From assembly GCA_025786725.1 (NCBI GenBank), contig JAHLTZ010000029.1:281597-345596 (forward strand): a stretch of 64,000 nt of DNA, in the 5' to 3' direction. The notes under the pieces were generated by a model. The model worked only from the letters and a program-made list of their open reading frames with translations, searched no databases and was not told the DNA's origin. Shown piece after piece: positions 12,283-24,179 of this stretch (its first letter is position 1; each line of letters begins with the position of its first letter). Both the position numbers and the translations under genes were made by a program. The stretch comes from Syncephalis fuscata. Lineage: Eukaryota > Zoopagomycota > Zoopagomycetes > Zoopagales > Piptocephalidaceae.

Positions 12283-15200
12283 TTACAAAATACCGTTCGA
12301 ATAGTATTGATAAGTGTCATAAAGACGGGTAAATACATTGCCGTAACTACTCATAATTAGCTTATCGACAAATTCCTCAGCTTGTGTTTCATTTAATGCG
12401 GTGACAGCGATCACGTAGAGCAGGGATAGTTGTTTCACTTGCTAAACAAGGCAACCGAGAATCTAAAAGTAATTATACGAGCTAATTAGCTGGTTAAATT
12501 AGTTTGTTAAAGATTTCTTACCTTTTTGCATCATTTCAATGAGTAAAATTAAATTGCCTACTGCTTTTCTGATAACCAAAAATGCCTTTTTTAATAATAT
12601 CTTAAATTCGGCAAACTTTTCTCCACTAACACCACCGAGAATATCAACATACTCTTGGGGCAGTTTAAAGGGTGCCATTTCAAACCCGACTGAACCTGGT
12701 GAATTGGATAGCATGAATCCAAAATCAATATCTAGATTGTTTATACAATTAATGTTGATATTATTACAAGTTATATTATACTTACGAATAATATGTCCAT
12801 CTTTGTCTAGTAGTACATTGCCATTGTGTCTAATAATAATAATAAATATTTAAATAGTTAAATAAATAAAATAACCACTTACCGATCTTTAAGTTGTAAA
12901 ATATAATTAACAACCGAATATCCAGCTAAACTACGCATAAAACAATCTTGAGCACGTCGGAATTCCTCGGTACTTGGATCGCCAAATTCCTATATTGTGT
13001 TAATTAATAGATTAATAAATATAATATCCACTTACTTGTACAAAATAGTCATAAAGTGTAAATACAAGACCTCGATGATTCAGGTTACGAGCATAGCCTT
13101 CTTTCTTTAGCGAATGAATAGAAACACTGTTTTTAATTGTTTCCATAAGACCAGATCCATTAGAAGTAACTAGAATACGATAGCTAATACACACATATCA
13201 ATAACAACAAAAGTATATATAGCTAGTAACTTACTATTTGACCCAAACGTCAACTTTTGCCTGTTGCCAGATACGTTGCATTTCTCGAATCAATTGTAAA
13301 GCAAATTGTTCTTGTCGTAAATCATCGCCTGTTTTAACAATGACCGACAATAGACGCCAATTTGGATGATGACCAAAAGGCGATGAAGCACGAATACGTG
13401 CTTGTTTCATTTCCCAACTTTCACGAAGGATAGCAGCTATATTATTGTTACATGGTATTAATTAGTATAATGAGTAGTTGTTACTTATTACTTATTACTT
13501 AATAATAATAATAATAATACTTACCACTAGGATCATTCTTATCACGTTTAACAACATTCATAAGATCGCGTTCATTTTCAATCATTTCTCCACCGCCACC
13601 TTCACCGCCTGATCCACTGGTGACGTGATTCATGCCTTCAGTGTTTAGTTTTTGTAAACGTTCCTCTTCTAAAGCCATCATTTCTCGAATAATACGTTCA
13701 CGGATCTCTTCAAGTTTGCCTTTGCCATTGACACTGGCTGTAGCACTTTTAGATGCACCAGCTCGTCGACCTGTACCTTCCCGTTTGCTTTGTTCGGCCA
13801 GTTGGGCCAACATCACGGCAGCAGTACGCATACGCTCTGAAAACTCATCGGTACCACCGGCATTGGATGTACGTCGAGCCAATACTGTGCTAAAGTAATC
13901 GCCATTAGCATTTGTGCTTGTGTTAAAATCGATATTCGGATCAGTTTCCACTCGAGCTAATGGTCGTTTAAATGAATCACGTCGTGATAATGTAACTGCA
14001 GCCGATGATTTACCGACTGATCCAAGAGCCACTGGTGCTGTTGCAGCACCTTGTAATGAATGGGATGGTGCAGAATTGGTACGTTGAATAAGTGGCCGTA
14101 TGCCATCAGCAGCTGTATGTGTCTCCTTAATCTCTGTCGAGGAGACATGTCGCTTTTCTAGTTTAACCGGCTGTTGTTGTGGCATATCTGATTCATCGCT
14201 TGAGCCGTCATCGGCCGTTTTAAGTAGTAATTCTGGCTGATAAAAGGGCATTTCATTTTCTTTTGACTGAGCCATTTCTTTAATCTTCTGTGATTTATAT
14301 AAAGCACCGCCAAATAGTTCATCTGTATCTTCATCATCTATATCAAGTGATGGTGATCGTTGCCAGGTTGACTCTTCTTCTAAATCGGTGCTTTCCCAAC
14401 GACCGAGTTGCTGTGGAGGCTGTTCATCTTCATCTTCATGTTCTTGTTCGAGTACTTCAACAAGTAGCAGGTATGGCACCTAATAGCCAGATTAATTAGC
14501 CTAACTACTATTAACATCAACAATGATTTACCTTTTCGGCAGAATTCAATACTACACAGTCTTGTAATGCTACTCGAACAACCTGGTGATGGTAAGGACG
14601 TTCTGCTGTTGCCGAACACCATAAAGGAATACAAACATCGGCAGGTAGATTATGGTTTAATAAAGTTAATTCAGCTTGTAATGCACTTTGTCGGGCAGGT
14701 CGGGCAGCGCTGCATAGTCGTTTTGAGATATCCACCAATGCCATCACAAATTGCATTTCAGAATGGAAATAATGAGAAGTCAATAAACGTTCACGTCGTT
14801 CTGGCTCTACGTCAGCAATGCCACTATCGCCTAGTTCACGTATCGAGCTGCTATCATCGGCTAGGCCATGATTTGAGCTATTGCTAGCTGTGGTATTTCT
14901 ACGACGACGGCGATGTCGTGCTTGGGTAGATGGACTAATACGAAATGAATCGGCCGCCTTTTCCATAAAACGACTTAGTGAGAATGCTTTACCACGATGC
15001 AATTCTTCAATAGTAGGTGAGTTTGTAGGAAATACACCAGATAAGCGTTTAAGAAAACGTTGTGAAATAATCGACTCTCTATCGCTTACACTAGCCCGTG
15101 GTGACATATCGCCTTGATCTGTATTATCATTAAGTGTACTATCTCCACCATTGTCGTTGTCACCTTCGTCGTCGTCGTCGTCGTCGTCTTCCTCTTCGTC

Positions 15201-16068
15201 ATCTTCTTCATCGTCAAAGTCAAGCTCGTCAAATTCAACAGAGCCATACATTGTACCTGAACGCGAGCGAGTATCGTCATTTCGGCCATCACCATTGCTG
15301 CCTTTCTCACTTGGTGTAGCACTATTGTTATGTGTATTGTTTACGCTATTATTACTCGCTTTAACAGCTTTTGCATCAGCTGCAGCGGCAATTGCTCGTG
15401 CCTTTTCTGGATCTTTATAGCTACATACTTTACGGCCTTGCACAACAGCCATTTGTCCAGCCGGTGCCAGCATTAACGGTGCCGCCACTGCAGCCATTAC
15501 ACAGGCAATACCAATGTAGGCTGGCGGAATATTTTCACGTACTCGATTTCGTCGTCGTTGTATTTCCTCCGATTGCTCATCGGCAAATAATATATTACGA
15601 ACTCTATGATATACACGACGGCAGATACGATACGATTTACTAAATGGTTTACTGGCCAAATCGGCTCGGTAAGCTTGAAGATACCAAAATGTCTAATAAA
15701 TGCAATCATCATTTGTTAACAACTACATGCATCGTGTTCAATCTACCATACCAGAATAGCAATATGCGTTGATCTTTGGCACTGATCTAGTACAAATGTT
15801 TCCAAGGCCACCGACTCCGTCGGCTGACTAATAAGTAGATGGCTACTCGCGGCTTCTATTAGCGATAAACGCGTAGTAGCCACCATCATACTTACCAAAA
15901 TTGCGGCAAAAAGAATTCAATTTCATTGAGCGGGAACTTGCTTAGTTCATTGCAAAGATAGTGCTGGATACCGATGTTGTCCGGATAGTGGAAGAGATAC
16001 GAGACGGCAAGCCAGGAATTAAAGTATTCCGAGTTGAATAAGCGTAGTAAAAGCTGGTGGCTCGACAT
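12283..16068 (-). CDS. PIK1: Phosphatidylinositol 4-kinase, Pik1/PI4K-beta type
   Basis: It makes PI4P at the Golgi and in the nucleus. The N-terminus (MSSHQLLLRLFNSEYFNSWL, then SYLFHYPDNIGIQHYLC) is the lipid-kinase-unique helical domain. A long linker follows with an acidic D/E run encoded by a TCG/TCT repeat at 15166-15225. Then come VVLNSAEKVPYLLLVEVLE, the P-loop region, DDLRQEQFALQLI, the catalytic loop LKDRHNGNVLLD and the metal loop IRIDFGFMLSNSPG. The C-terminus TYQYYSNGIL is the PI4K-beta signature. About nine introns. Frame breaks once near 12391-12403, between PALRDRCHR and LNETQAEEFVDKL, by one extra (or two missing) bases; both sides match the family, so the break is not an intron. 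The ATG overlaps a TGACGTCA site and faces ARF1. Confidence 0.93.
15166..15225 (-). repeat. GAC/GAA trinucleotide tract coding an acidic run in PIK1
   Basis: Shown as TCG and TCT repeats on the plus strand; it codes a continuous Asp/Glu tract in the PIK1 linker and is a likely site of length variation. Confidence 0.85.
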
Positions 16069-17661
<1,593 letters not shown>

Positions 17662-18040
17662 ATTGCTTTCCTTTCTATGATTGATTGTCATCATTGGATG
17701 GTCATTAACAAGATTTGTCAAGTACTTACAAACAACAATGTCCTATTTCCTTATTTTCGAATTAATTTCATTCTCGCTTGCTGGTCCATGCTCTGTTTCT
17801 ACTTCCTTGCATAATGTTTCTATTGTTGCTTGTACATCAAGCTAATCGAGTTGTTGGTTGAAAAAGTTAAAGGAATTACGTCAAAGTCGTATCAGTAAAT
17901 AATTGAATGAATATCAAACTAGCAAGCCATTTATTAATGTATTGTTATTATTGTGTTGTAAATAGTCCATTAGTATTCAAAGATATTTTAATAATTTAGA
18001 ATTTTAAATTTACTTTTTCAAGACATTCAAGGTACAAAAT
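17662..18040. other. Convergent 3' region
   Basis: 3' ends of ARF1 and of the gene on the other strand. AT-rich; nothing else seen. Confidence 0.5.
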
Positions 18041-18499
18041 CTAACTATTACTATTTGCATCTAATGATGCGTGTGTTGGTAACGTGGCGCGGGAAACATA
18101 TCGTGGCAAAGTAGCTGTTGTGGCGTTTGAAGTACCATCTTCAAATGGTAATACTTCAACGGCGACCCGTCCTTTTGGCAATGGATCGGAAGGATGCGGT
18201 ATTGGCCGATCTGTGTTTATAGTTGTATCTACCTGTCCATCCGCCGCAGTGGTAGCAGTAGTAGCAGCACTAGTATTCAGTTTAATTAAAGTGATAGGTC
18301 CACGACCCATGGCACTTTCTCGGCTTATTGCTTGTTCTGTTGTTATCGATAGCGGCTGTTCGTCATCGTTACGCGTTCGTTCAATTGCCGGACAAGGAAA
18401 TACCGCAGGTGCTGCTACCGTTGCAACAGCACCAGCACCTAGTAGCCAGAATAAGGAGCCGGTTATTTGATGTCGCTGGGCAGCTGTAAACGAACGCAT
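18041..18499 (-). CDS. Small single-pass membrane protein, unrecognised
   Basis: An intronless frame of about 152 codons. The N-terminus MRSFTAAQRHQITGSLFW runs into a hydrophobic helix, LLGAGAVATVAAPAVFPCPA, and the rest is Ser/Thr/Ala-rich, low complexity and probably disordered. The basic lead and early helix suggest insertion in an organelle membrane; a mitochondrial inner-membrane site is my guess, not shown. The block GSLFWLLGAGAVATVAAP and the final FPCP look conserved-like, but I do not recall a named family. The start is the ATG at 18499; the open frame extends upstream to 18553 with no ATG. Confidence 0.6.
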   Translation of the reverse strand: MRSFTAAQRHQITGSLFWLLGAGAVATVAAPAVFPCPAIERTRNDDEQPLSITTEQAISRESAMGRGPITLIKLNTSAATTATTAADGQVDTTINTDRPIPHPSDPLPKGRVAVEVLPFEDGTSNATTATLPRYVSRATLPTHASLDANSNS

Positions 18500-19028
18500 G
18501 ATAGGTGTGGCACGCGATCGATTCGTAATGAATAACAACAACAGCCGCAACAATAGAAAGAAGGGGCGGTCAAGGCTCTACTAGTGATGAATCTCCCTTA
18601 ATAGCAAGTGACCAATATTGGAATCTACGCGCGCATACGCACTTCAACCAACGGTATACAGAGTCACGAGTGGTCAAATAAAAGTGGAAAAGGGGAATAA
18701 TAGTGAAAAATCGCTCATTACCCTCAGTCAAAGTGAGAAAGAGAGAGCTGAGAGCTGAGTTTAAAAGTAGCCTTGATTGAATTACGATCAAACTAGATCC
18801 AAATCATTGTAATCATTCAATCCTTTCCTGACACAATTAACCATGCAGAGGCTGATTCTTGTTACACATTCTTAAAGCATTGAAAATGCCTTGGCTTTTC
18901 CATGGTAAGAAGCGGCGAAATAATAATAACAGTGTTAGTAGCAACAGTAACAGTATTTGTTTCCTTTTCTCCAGTCTTTTATTTGATTTACTTTCTTTTT
19001 TTACACTTGCATTAGCGTTTAATACAGC
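18500..19028. other. Divergent upstream region
   Basis: Between the small membrane protein and the Ldb17-like gene. A short ATG-led stretch at 18886 with a GTAAG donor could be a 5' leader exon of the latter; unproven. Confidence 0.4.
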
Positions 19029-20728
19029 ATGTCTACTCCAGTCAGCAATTCTATTACTAATGAAAACACCACATCCAATATACGACTTACGCCAAAAGAG
19101 TTTTTTCTAGGTACGTGTCGTTATGAGATGCTTGCACCTGGCTCATCTATTATGAATTCCCACTTCTGATGATTAGAATTGGAACAACGAGCGACCCAAC
19201 TAGCCGACCTTCCGCCCAACATTGAAGAAGGTGCAATTAAGGCACTCGACCATCTTATGGACTTTGCCGAGCAGTATGAAGGTAATGGGTTAAATTGTTT
19301 AATAGTTACTTTGTATTTATATGGTTGTATATTTAGATGAATGGTTCGAAAATAAAGAATCACGGGCCTATGTAGCGTATTTAATATTAACATCATCAGC
19401 ATTTTACGACGAAAATATTCGTAATAGTACGTGTCAGCTGTTATTTGAAGCAGCGACTGAATTGGATGAAATTAATACGGTAATCTAATAGAATCTATTT
19501 ATTTATATTTATATTTATATTTATATTTATTATATGTTTAACAATCTGTAGGGAAAGTTACCTGCCAAGCGTGTATTATTAGTTAACGAATTACTTTTGG
19601 TGATTATTCGTTCACGGCATGAAGTACTAGAAATTGATCAATTTGCCGAGCCATTTTCGCTAGATATGCGAATAAAAAAGAACCAGTTGTTTTTAATATC
19701 TGCTTGTTTAACGATGCTTCGATGCGGATGGCAATGTAATTAACATAATAATCATTATAATACCATATATATAATACATATAACTAATTAATACTAATAA
19801 TAGCTATACCACGCCTATTAACTGTCATTATCAATTTAATTTATGAATTTTGCCAATTAGATAGGCTTGATGAAGAAGTACTGGGTAAATATTTAATATA
19901 GTATTATTAGTAATAACAATTAGCTGATTCTATTGATTAGATGCAATCTTGATCAATGGCTTATTAGATATAGTAGACTCAACGTGTTATGACCAAAACG
20001 ATGAAATCACTAATGCTGCTATTTATTTGCTAGTAAGTCACGCTAGTTAATTAAAGATTAATATGATAGCCATCTAATAATAACATTATATAATACGTTT
20101 ACTAGGTAGCAATTCATCATTTATTTATTAAACGGGACCGAACTCGCCTTGGTATCATATCAGATAATAATATTCTTGCCGAATTGACCCGTCGACCGGA
20201 ATCAAGTCGAACATTTGGCGAGTGTTTTGTATTTTTACTAAATCGAGAAGGTAGGCTATACGTAACATCTATATAGCTGTAGTATCTTATTTGACTTGCT
20301 AGATAATATTACAATGAAGTTAATGTGTTTTGAATTCTTGTGGAGTATTTTCTTATCTCCTCCGCTATCGAATTATTTTTATGATAATGATCGTAATGTA
20401 CTAGTAGATATATTAATGCAGAATATTGCTGATCTTGGAGATGGCACAGAAAAGGTAATATATCTACTAGTTATATTGAAAAGAATAATGGCTAATAGGT
20501 AGTAAACAGGTGCGTAGACTATGTCTAGAAACATTAGGTGTCCTTGTATGTTATACAAACTATCGTCATCGACCGCATAAGTTAAGCCAGGTTCGACGAT
20601 TATTACGCGAACTACTGAATACAGGCAATGCCAGTAATGATTTCCACGTACTAGCTCGAAAAGTAATGAATGACTGTACGGAGGCACTAGCCGAAGCAAG
20701 CAAGCAAGATGATTATATTTGCAATTAA
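19029..20728 (+). CDS. DIP1: SPIN90/Ldb17/Dip1 family actin regulator
   Basis: An armadillo-like helical protein matching the fungal Ldb17/Dip1 family (SPIN90/Ldb17 leucine-rich domain). In fission yeast Dip1 activates Arp2/3 without a mother filament to seed branched actin at endocytic sites. The diagnostic stretch is MKLMCFEFLWSIFLSPPLSN, then FYDNDRNVLVDILMQNI, GVLVCYTNYRHRPHKLSQVR and RRLLRELL near the C-terminus. All ten or so exons join in frame with GT-AG introns, one carrying a TTATAT repeat (19496-19531). There is no Pro-rich or SH3 region, so it resembles Dip1 more than budding yeast Ldb17. The start is the ATG at 19029; an upstream exon cannot be excluded. Confidence 0.82.
19496..19531 (+). 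repeat. TATTTA hexamer repeat in an intron
   Basis: About six tandem TATTTA-type units inside a Dip1-like gene intron. Confidence 0.85.
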
Positions 20729-20871
20729 TTATTCTTAATCTTTTATACCTCTATTTGTATTGCCCCTCTTACTGCTATATTTATATTATATTTTATATTT
20801 TATACTTTATATTTTATATAATTGATTAAACGCATTAGCATAAATAGATAATTATATAATGGGGTTTAGCT

Positions 20872-21267
20872 TCATTCATCGGCATCATCAAATGCTTCCA
20901 TAGTCTCTGAGATCAATGTAAGCGACTCGAGAAAACTATTAATGGATACGCGTAGTGTTTTTAGTTCACAGGATATAAATCGACTAAATTCAATGCTTAT
21001 TAAATAGAAATATATTTGAACCAAAACTTACGCTTCCAAAGTGCCCGTTGCTTCGTTAACCGTTAATTCTCGCGTTAGAATTTCTTTACGAGGTTCACGA
21101 TTAGGCTCAATAGCCCGTTTGGCAATAATAGCCAATCGTGTATTGGGAAATGGAATACTTAGATTGCTAAGAGAGAAATAAATAGGGCATATATGTATAT
21201 AGCGCGTGTGTATTAAGTAACTAATAAGCAGTTTATTTAAACCATCAACTTACATAATATGGTCCAT
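20872..21267 (-). CDS. PCC1: KEOPS/EKC complex subunit Pcc1
   Basis: A small dimerisation subunit of the KEOPS complex, which makes t6A on tRNAs and affects telomeres and transcription. The joined protein starts MDHIINLSIPFPNTRLAIIA, then KRAIEPNREPRKEILTREL, and ends RFISCELKTLRVSINSFLES with LTLISETMEAF. This matches the Pcc1 fold: IPFP(N/S)xRxAxIA, then LRVSVNxFLE and the final helix. Two introns, at about 21173-21252 and 21002-21055; both join cleanly. Full length for the family at about 90 residues. It is head to head with p23, 389 bp apart. Confidence 0.9.
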
Positions 21268-21656
21268 AATGAAGGAATAGAACAAGTACAAAAAGTAAGA
21301 ATGTAAAAGTAAAACTTACAAAGTGAGTAAGTAATGACTGAGTGACTGAGTGATTAATTCATTCATTGATCAAATAAGTGAGTGAGTTAGTGAATGAGTG
21401 AATGAGTGAGTGAGTTAGTGTGAGTGAGTTGACGTGTCAATAGTATGGAATTCATTAGAACACAGTAGAACGCGTGTCATCATCATTAATAGAACACATC
21501 ATCATAAACACACACACACACACAACAAAACACATCCAATAGTTTTTCTACAGTGAGTACACTTTTCTGCCTTACGGTTTTCTTTTTCTTTTGTTTAGTA
21601 CGTCAATTTCGTAAACACTTATTGAGATCTAACGCTTATTTACATACTTGATCACC
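21268..21656. promoter_or_regulatory. Divergent region PCC1 / p23 with GTGA repeats
   Basis: Contains an imperfect (GTGA)n/(GAGT)n tract at about 21318-21430 and a short (CA)n run at 21510-21522. No gene. Confidence 0.55.
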
Positions 21657-22308
21657 ATGACTTCCGCGTAAGTTATCATATCTTTAATACGTTTAAATAA
21701 TAGCAACAATGTTTAACACGATTACTATACCTGTAGTGTTCGCCACCCTGAGGTTCTATGGGCTCAACGTACCGAGACGCTATTGATTACCATCAACTTG
21801 CGCGACATTAAGAACGAAACCGTCGAACTATTGCCCAATCGCATCACTTTCAAAGGTGAATCGGATGGTGAAAAATATGCATTTGATATTGAATTGTACG
21901 CCGAGGTAGTGCCAGAGGTAAGTTAATCACTAACCAGTCAATCAAATGCAGTTTAAATAATAAATATATGCCATTGATCATGTAGGAATCGAAGCAGGCT
22001 AAAACCGACTTCAGATTGGCCATGATTGTTAAAAAGAAGGACGAGGATCAGCCATACTGGCCACGCTTGCAAAAGGAAAAGACGAAGCTTGCCTTTTTAC
22101 GTACCGACTTTAATCAGTGGCGCGATGAAGACGAGCAAGATGAGCAGCCAGAAGCTAATGCTGGTATACAAGGAGGATTCCAGGCATGGAAGGCATGGAC
22201 TTTTCACAATTTGCTGGTGCAGGCGGTGATATGAACTTTGATGCTATGATGGGAGGCGGTGAAGAAGACGACGAGGAAGACAACGAGGAAGCGAATGCTG
22301 CATCATAA
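21657..22308 (+). CDS. SBA1: Hsp90 co-chaperone p23/Sba1
   Basis: A CS-domain protein that stabilises the ATP-bound Hsp90 dimer. It begins MTSAVRHPEVLWAQRTETLL, with the motif KGESDGEKYAFDIELYAEV and the p23 signature region DQPYWPRLQKEKTKLAFLRTDF ending FNQWRDEDEQDE. The acidic, Gly/Met-rich tail ends EEDDEEDNEEANAAS. Frame shifts near 22164-22183 in the tail. Either one C is missing in TTCCAG (giving GGFPGMEGMDF) or a 20-nt GT-AG intron at exactly 22164-22183 is removed (giving ANAGMEGMDF). Both yield family-like tails. Introns also at about 21675-21734 and 21918-21984. Confidence 0.9.
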
Positions 22309-22544
22309 GCTGGAAATACTAGCACGTAAATAATAAACAACTGATTATTAATCATTGTACGTCTATTGTATACAACCATTAATGCAAATGGTAGAATATG
22401 CATGCCCATCTAAATGGTAACCACCGCATGTTGTAATTCGATGGTCTATTCAATCATCACGCCATGGGTAGATTGATTATTCGCGTGTATTGTTTAATAA
22501 AGCTCAGTCTATTACCATGACATTGTTTGATATATGACGTCAAG

Positions 22545-22552
22545 CGTCGGTG
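22545..22552. promoter_or_regulatory. CRE-type palindrome TGACGTCA
   Basis: Exact ATF/CREB consensus about 240 bp past the p23 stop. Role unknown. Confidence 0.25.
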
Positions 22553-23802
22553 CACACTACCATGTGGAAAAAAGTGGTGGTTAATGGGGTGAAATGTTCG
22601 TTTGTAAGCACGATTACTGCAAGCATGTACATATCAACACGTGTAGTTTCATGCGGAGGATGAAGTACCAATCAATGAACCTGTAAAAACCTCGTGCCCG
22701 TTTCAAACAATAAGGAAAGTGCCGTTGGCCGTATCGCGAATAAGCTAGTTAGTATGCTAGCTAACTTCTGCGGAGAAGATAGGCTGTTACCACTGCTGTT
22801 TCTACTGCTTCAGCTATTCATAGCAAATAACGCAGGCCATAGCGCGTGAACACCGTTTACACAGCAACAATAGCGACCCTCAAAGCTGTAACCGGCACCC
22901 TTCTGGATCTGCCCCGTTCGATTTGACATTAGCTGTAACTGTGCTTGCACGATCGTCTGGTTTAGTAAAGAGATAGACTCAAACAGGATTATCAAGCCTT
23001 GACTTGCGTGTTTATTCGCTCGTAGTATAGCTCGGGATTCGTCTTAAAACATAGTGCCAATTCTATTTGACTTGGCCGGATAATTAGCTGAGGGCATAGT
23101 AGCCAAAAGTCAAGAGATTAGGAGAGATGGCCGGGGTATCTTAGATAGTGTTTTATTAAATGATACTATCCGACATGAATAGATGCTTAAAGGTCGAGGC
23201 CATATGTTTCATGAAAAGTCCTTCTATTAAGTTCAAGGAAATGATCATCAAACGTGTCTATTTACAGACGTGTTATTATTGATAAAAATAGTTTATAATT
23301 AATAGATGTCATCAATATTACACCACTTTAAAGCATCTCTATTATATTCAAAATAATAGGCAAAATCCAATGCCGCATGCGTTGTTCAAAGCTGCATATT
23401 CTTGTTTCTATTGCTATTGTTGCTGCAAGAGACAATTGCCGCCATCCTTGCTGGCCGCTGCAATACACGGTAATCCCAAGGCCGTGATTCGAAAGAAACG
23501 TCACCTTAGAGAAAACCTGTGTTCACCTTGCCCACCATGCTCACCCGATATGCAAGCAAAGGCGGAGTTATAGAACAGAAAACTGTGTATGGATGTGGGT
23601 ATGTGTGACGACAACGACAGTATAGAGGTCGAAAAAGAGCGAAAGAATGAGCAAGTAAACGTGTAGGGATGTGAGTACAATCAGAATCGTCTTTATTTAG
23701 CGGTGCCTTATTACATGGCATAAAGGTTGGCATATCGACGATATTGCTGTAATTATTAGCGTTGATGACACGATGCCAATCATGTAGACATGATCAGTGC
23801 TG

Positions 23803-23850
23803 CTGCTGCTGCTGCTGCTGCTGTTATTGTTGTTGTTACTGTTACTGTTA
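23803..23850 (+). repeat. (CTG)n then (GTT)n microsatellite
   Basis: About eight CTG units followed by GTT/ACT triplets in non-coding DNA. Confidence 0.9.
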
Positions 23851-24179
23851 CTAATACAACAGCTGATGCTGCCCCTTAATTCCTCCTCATTTGTTAGACT
23901 AGGTTCTCTGACACGCGTGGACCCGATGGCTATGTGACTATGTGACTATGGATGTGGAGGAGCATGGATGTGCGCGCAAGGCGTCATTGACCGCCACATG
24001 GACCTGAGAACGACACGACAAGCAAAAGCCAAGATAGAGATAGAGAGAGCCGTACGAAAAAGGTAAGAACAATAGAGCCAAGAAACCATCCGTGCCATGT
24101 TGTCGCGTTGCTGACAGTCTATCCTGCAGATGACCGGCCTTTTCCTTTTTCTTACCGTGCTGTTGCTATAGCCATCCAG

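Larger units (their letters stand above)
22309..24179. other. Long intergenic, no gene recognised
   Basis: Repeat-bearing non-coding DNA with a GC-richer block at about 22530-23060 and a CRE at 22545-22552. It has a CTG/GTT triplet tract at 23803-23850. I read both strands and found no conserved protein exon, tRNA or known ncRNA. The short open frames look random. Confidence 0.45.

Noticed and set aside
12364-12397. A 25- or 34-nt intron to explain the PIK1 C-terminal break
   Set aside because: It would delete residues (RDRCHR, LNETQ) that match the PI4K-beta family on both sides of the break; a one-base error fits better.
15086-15420. Overlapping frames rich in Ser, Met-Thr or His-Arg opposite PIK1
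   Set aside because: They are shadows of the acidic triplet repeat in the PIK1 linker.
22309-24179. ncRNA or tRNA gene in the GC-richer block
   Set aside because: No tRNA B-box with matching arms, and no snRNA or telomerase signature that I could recognise.
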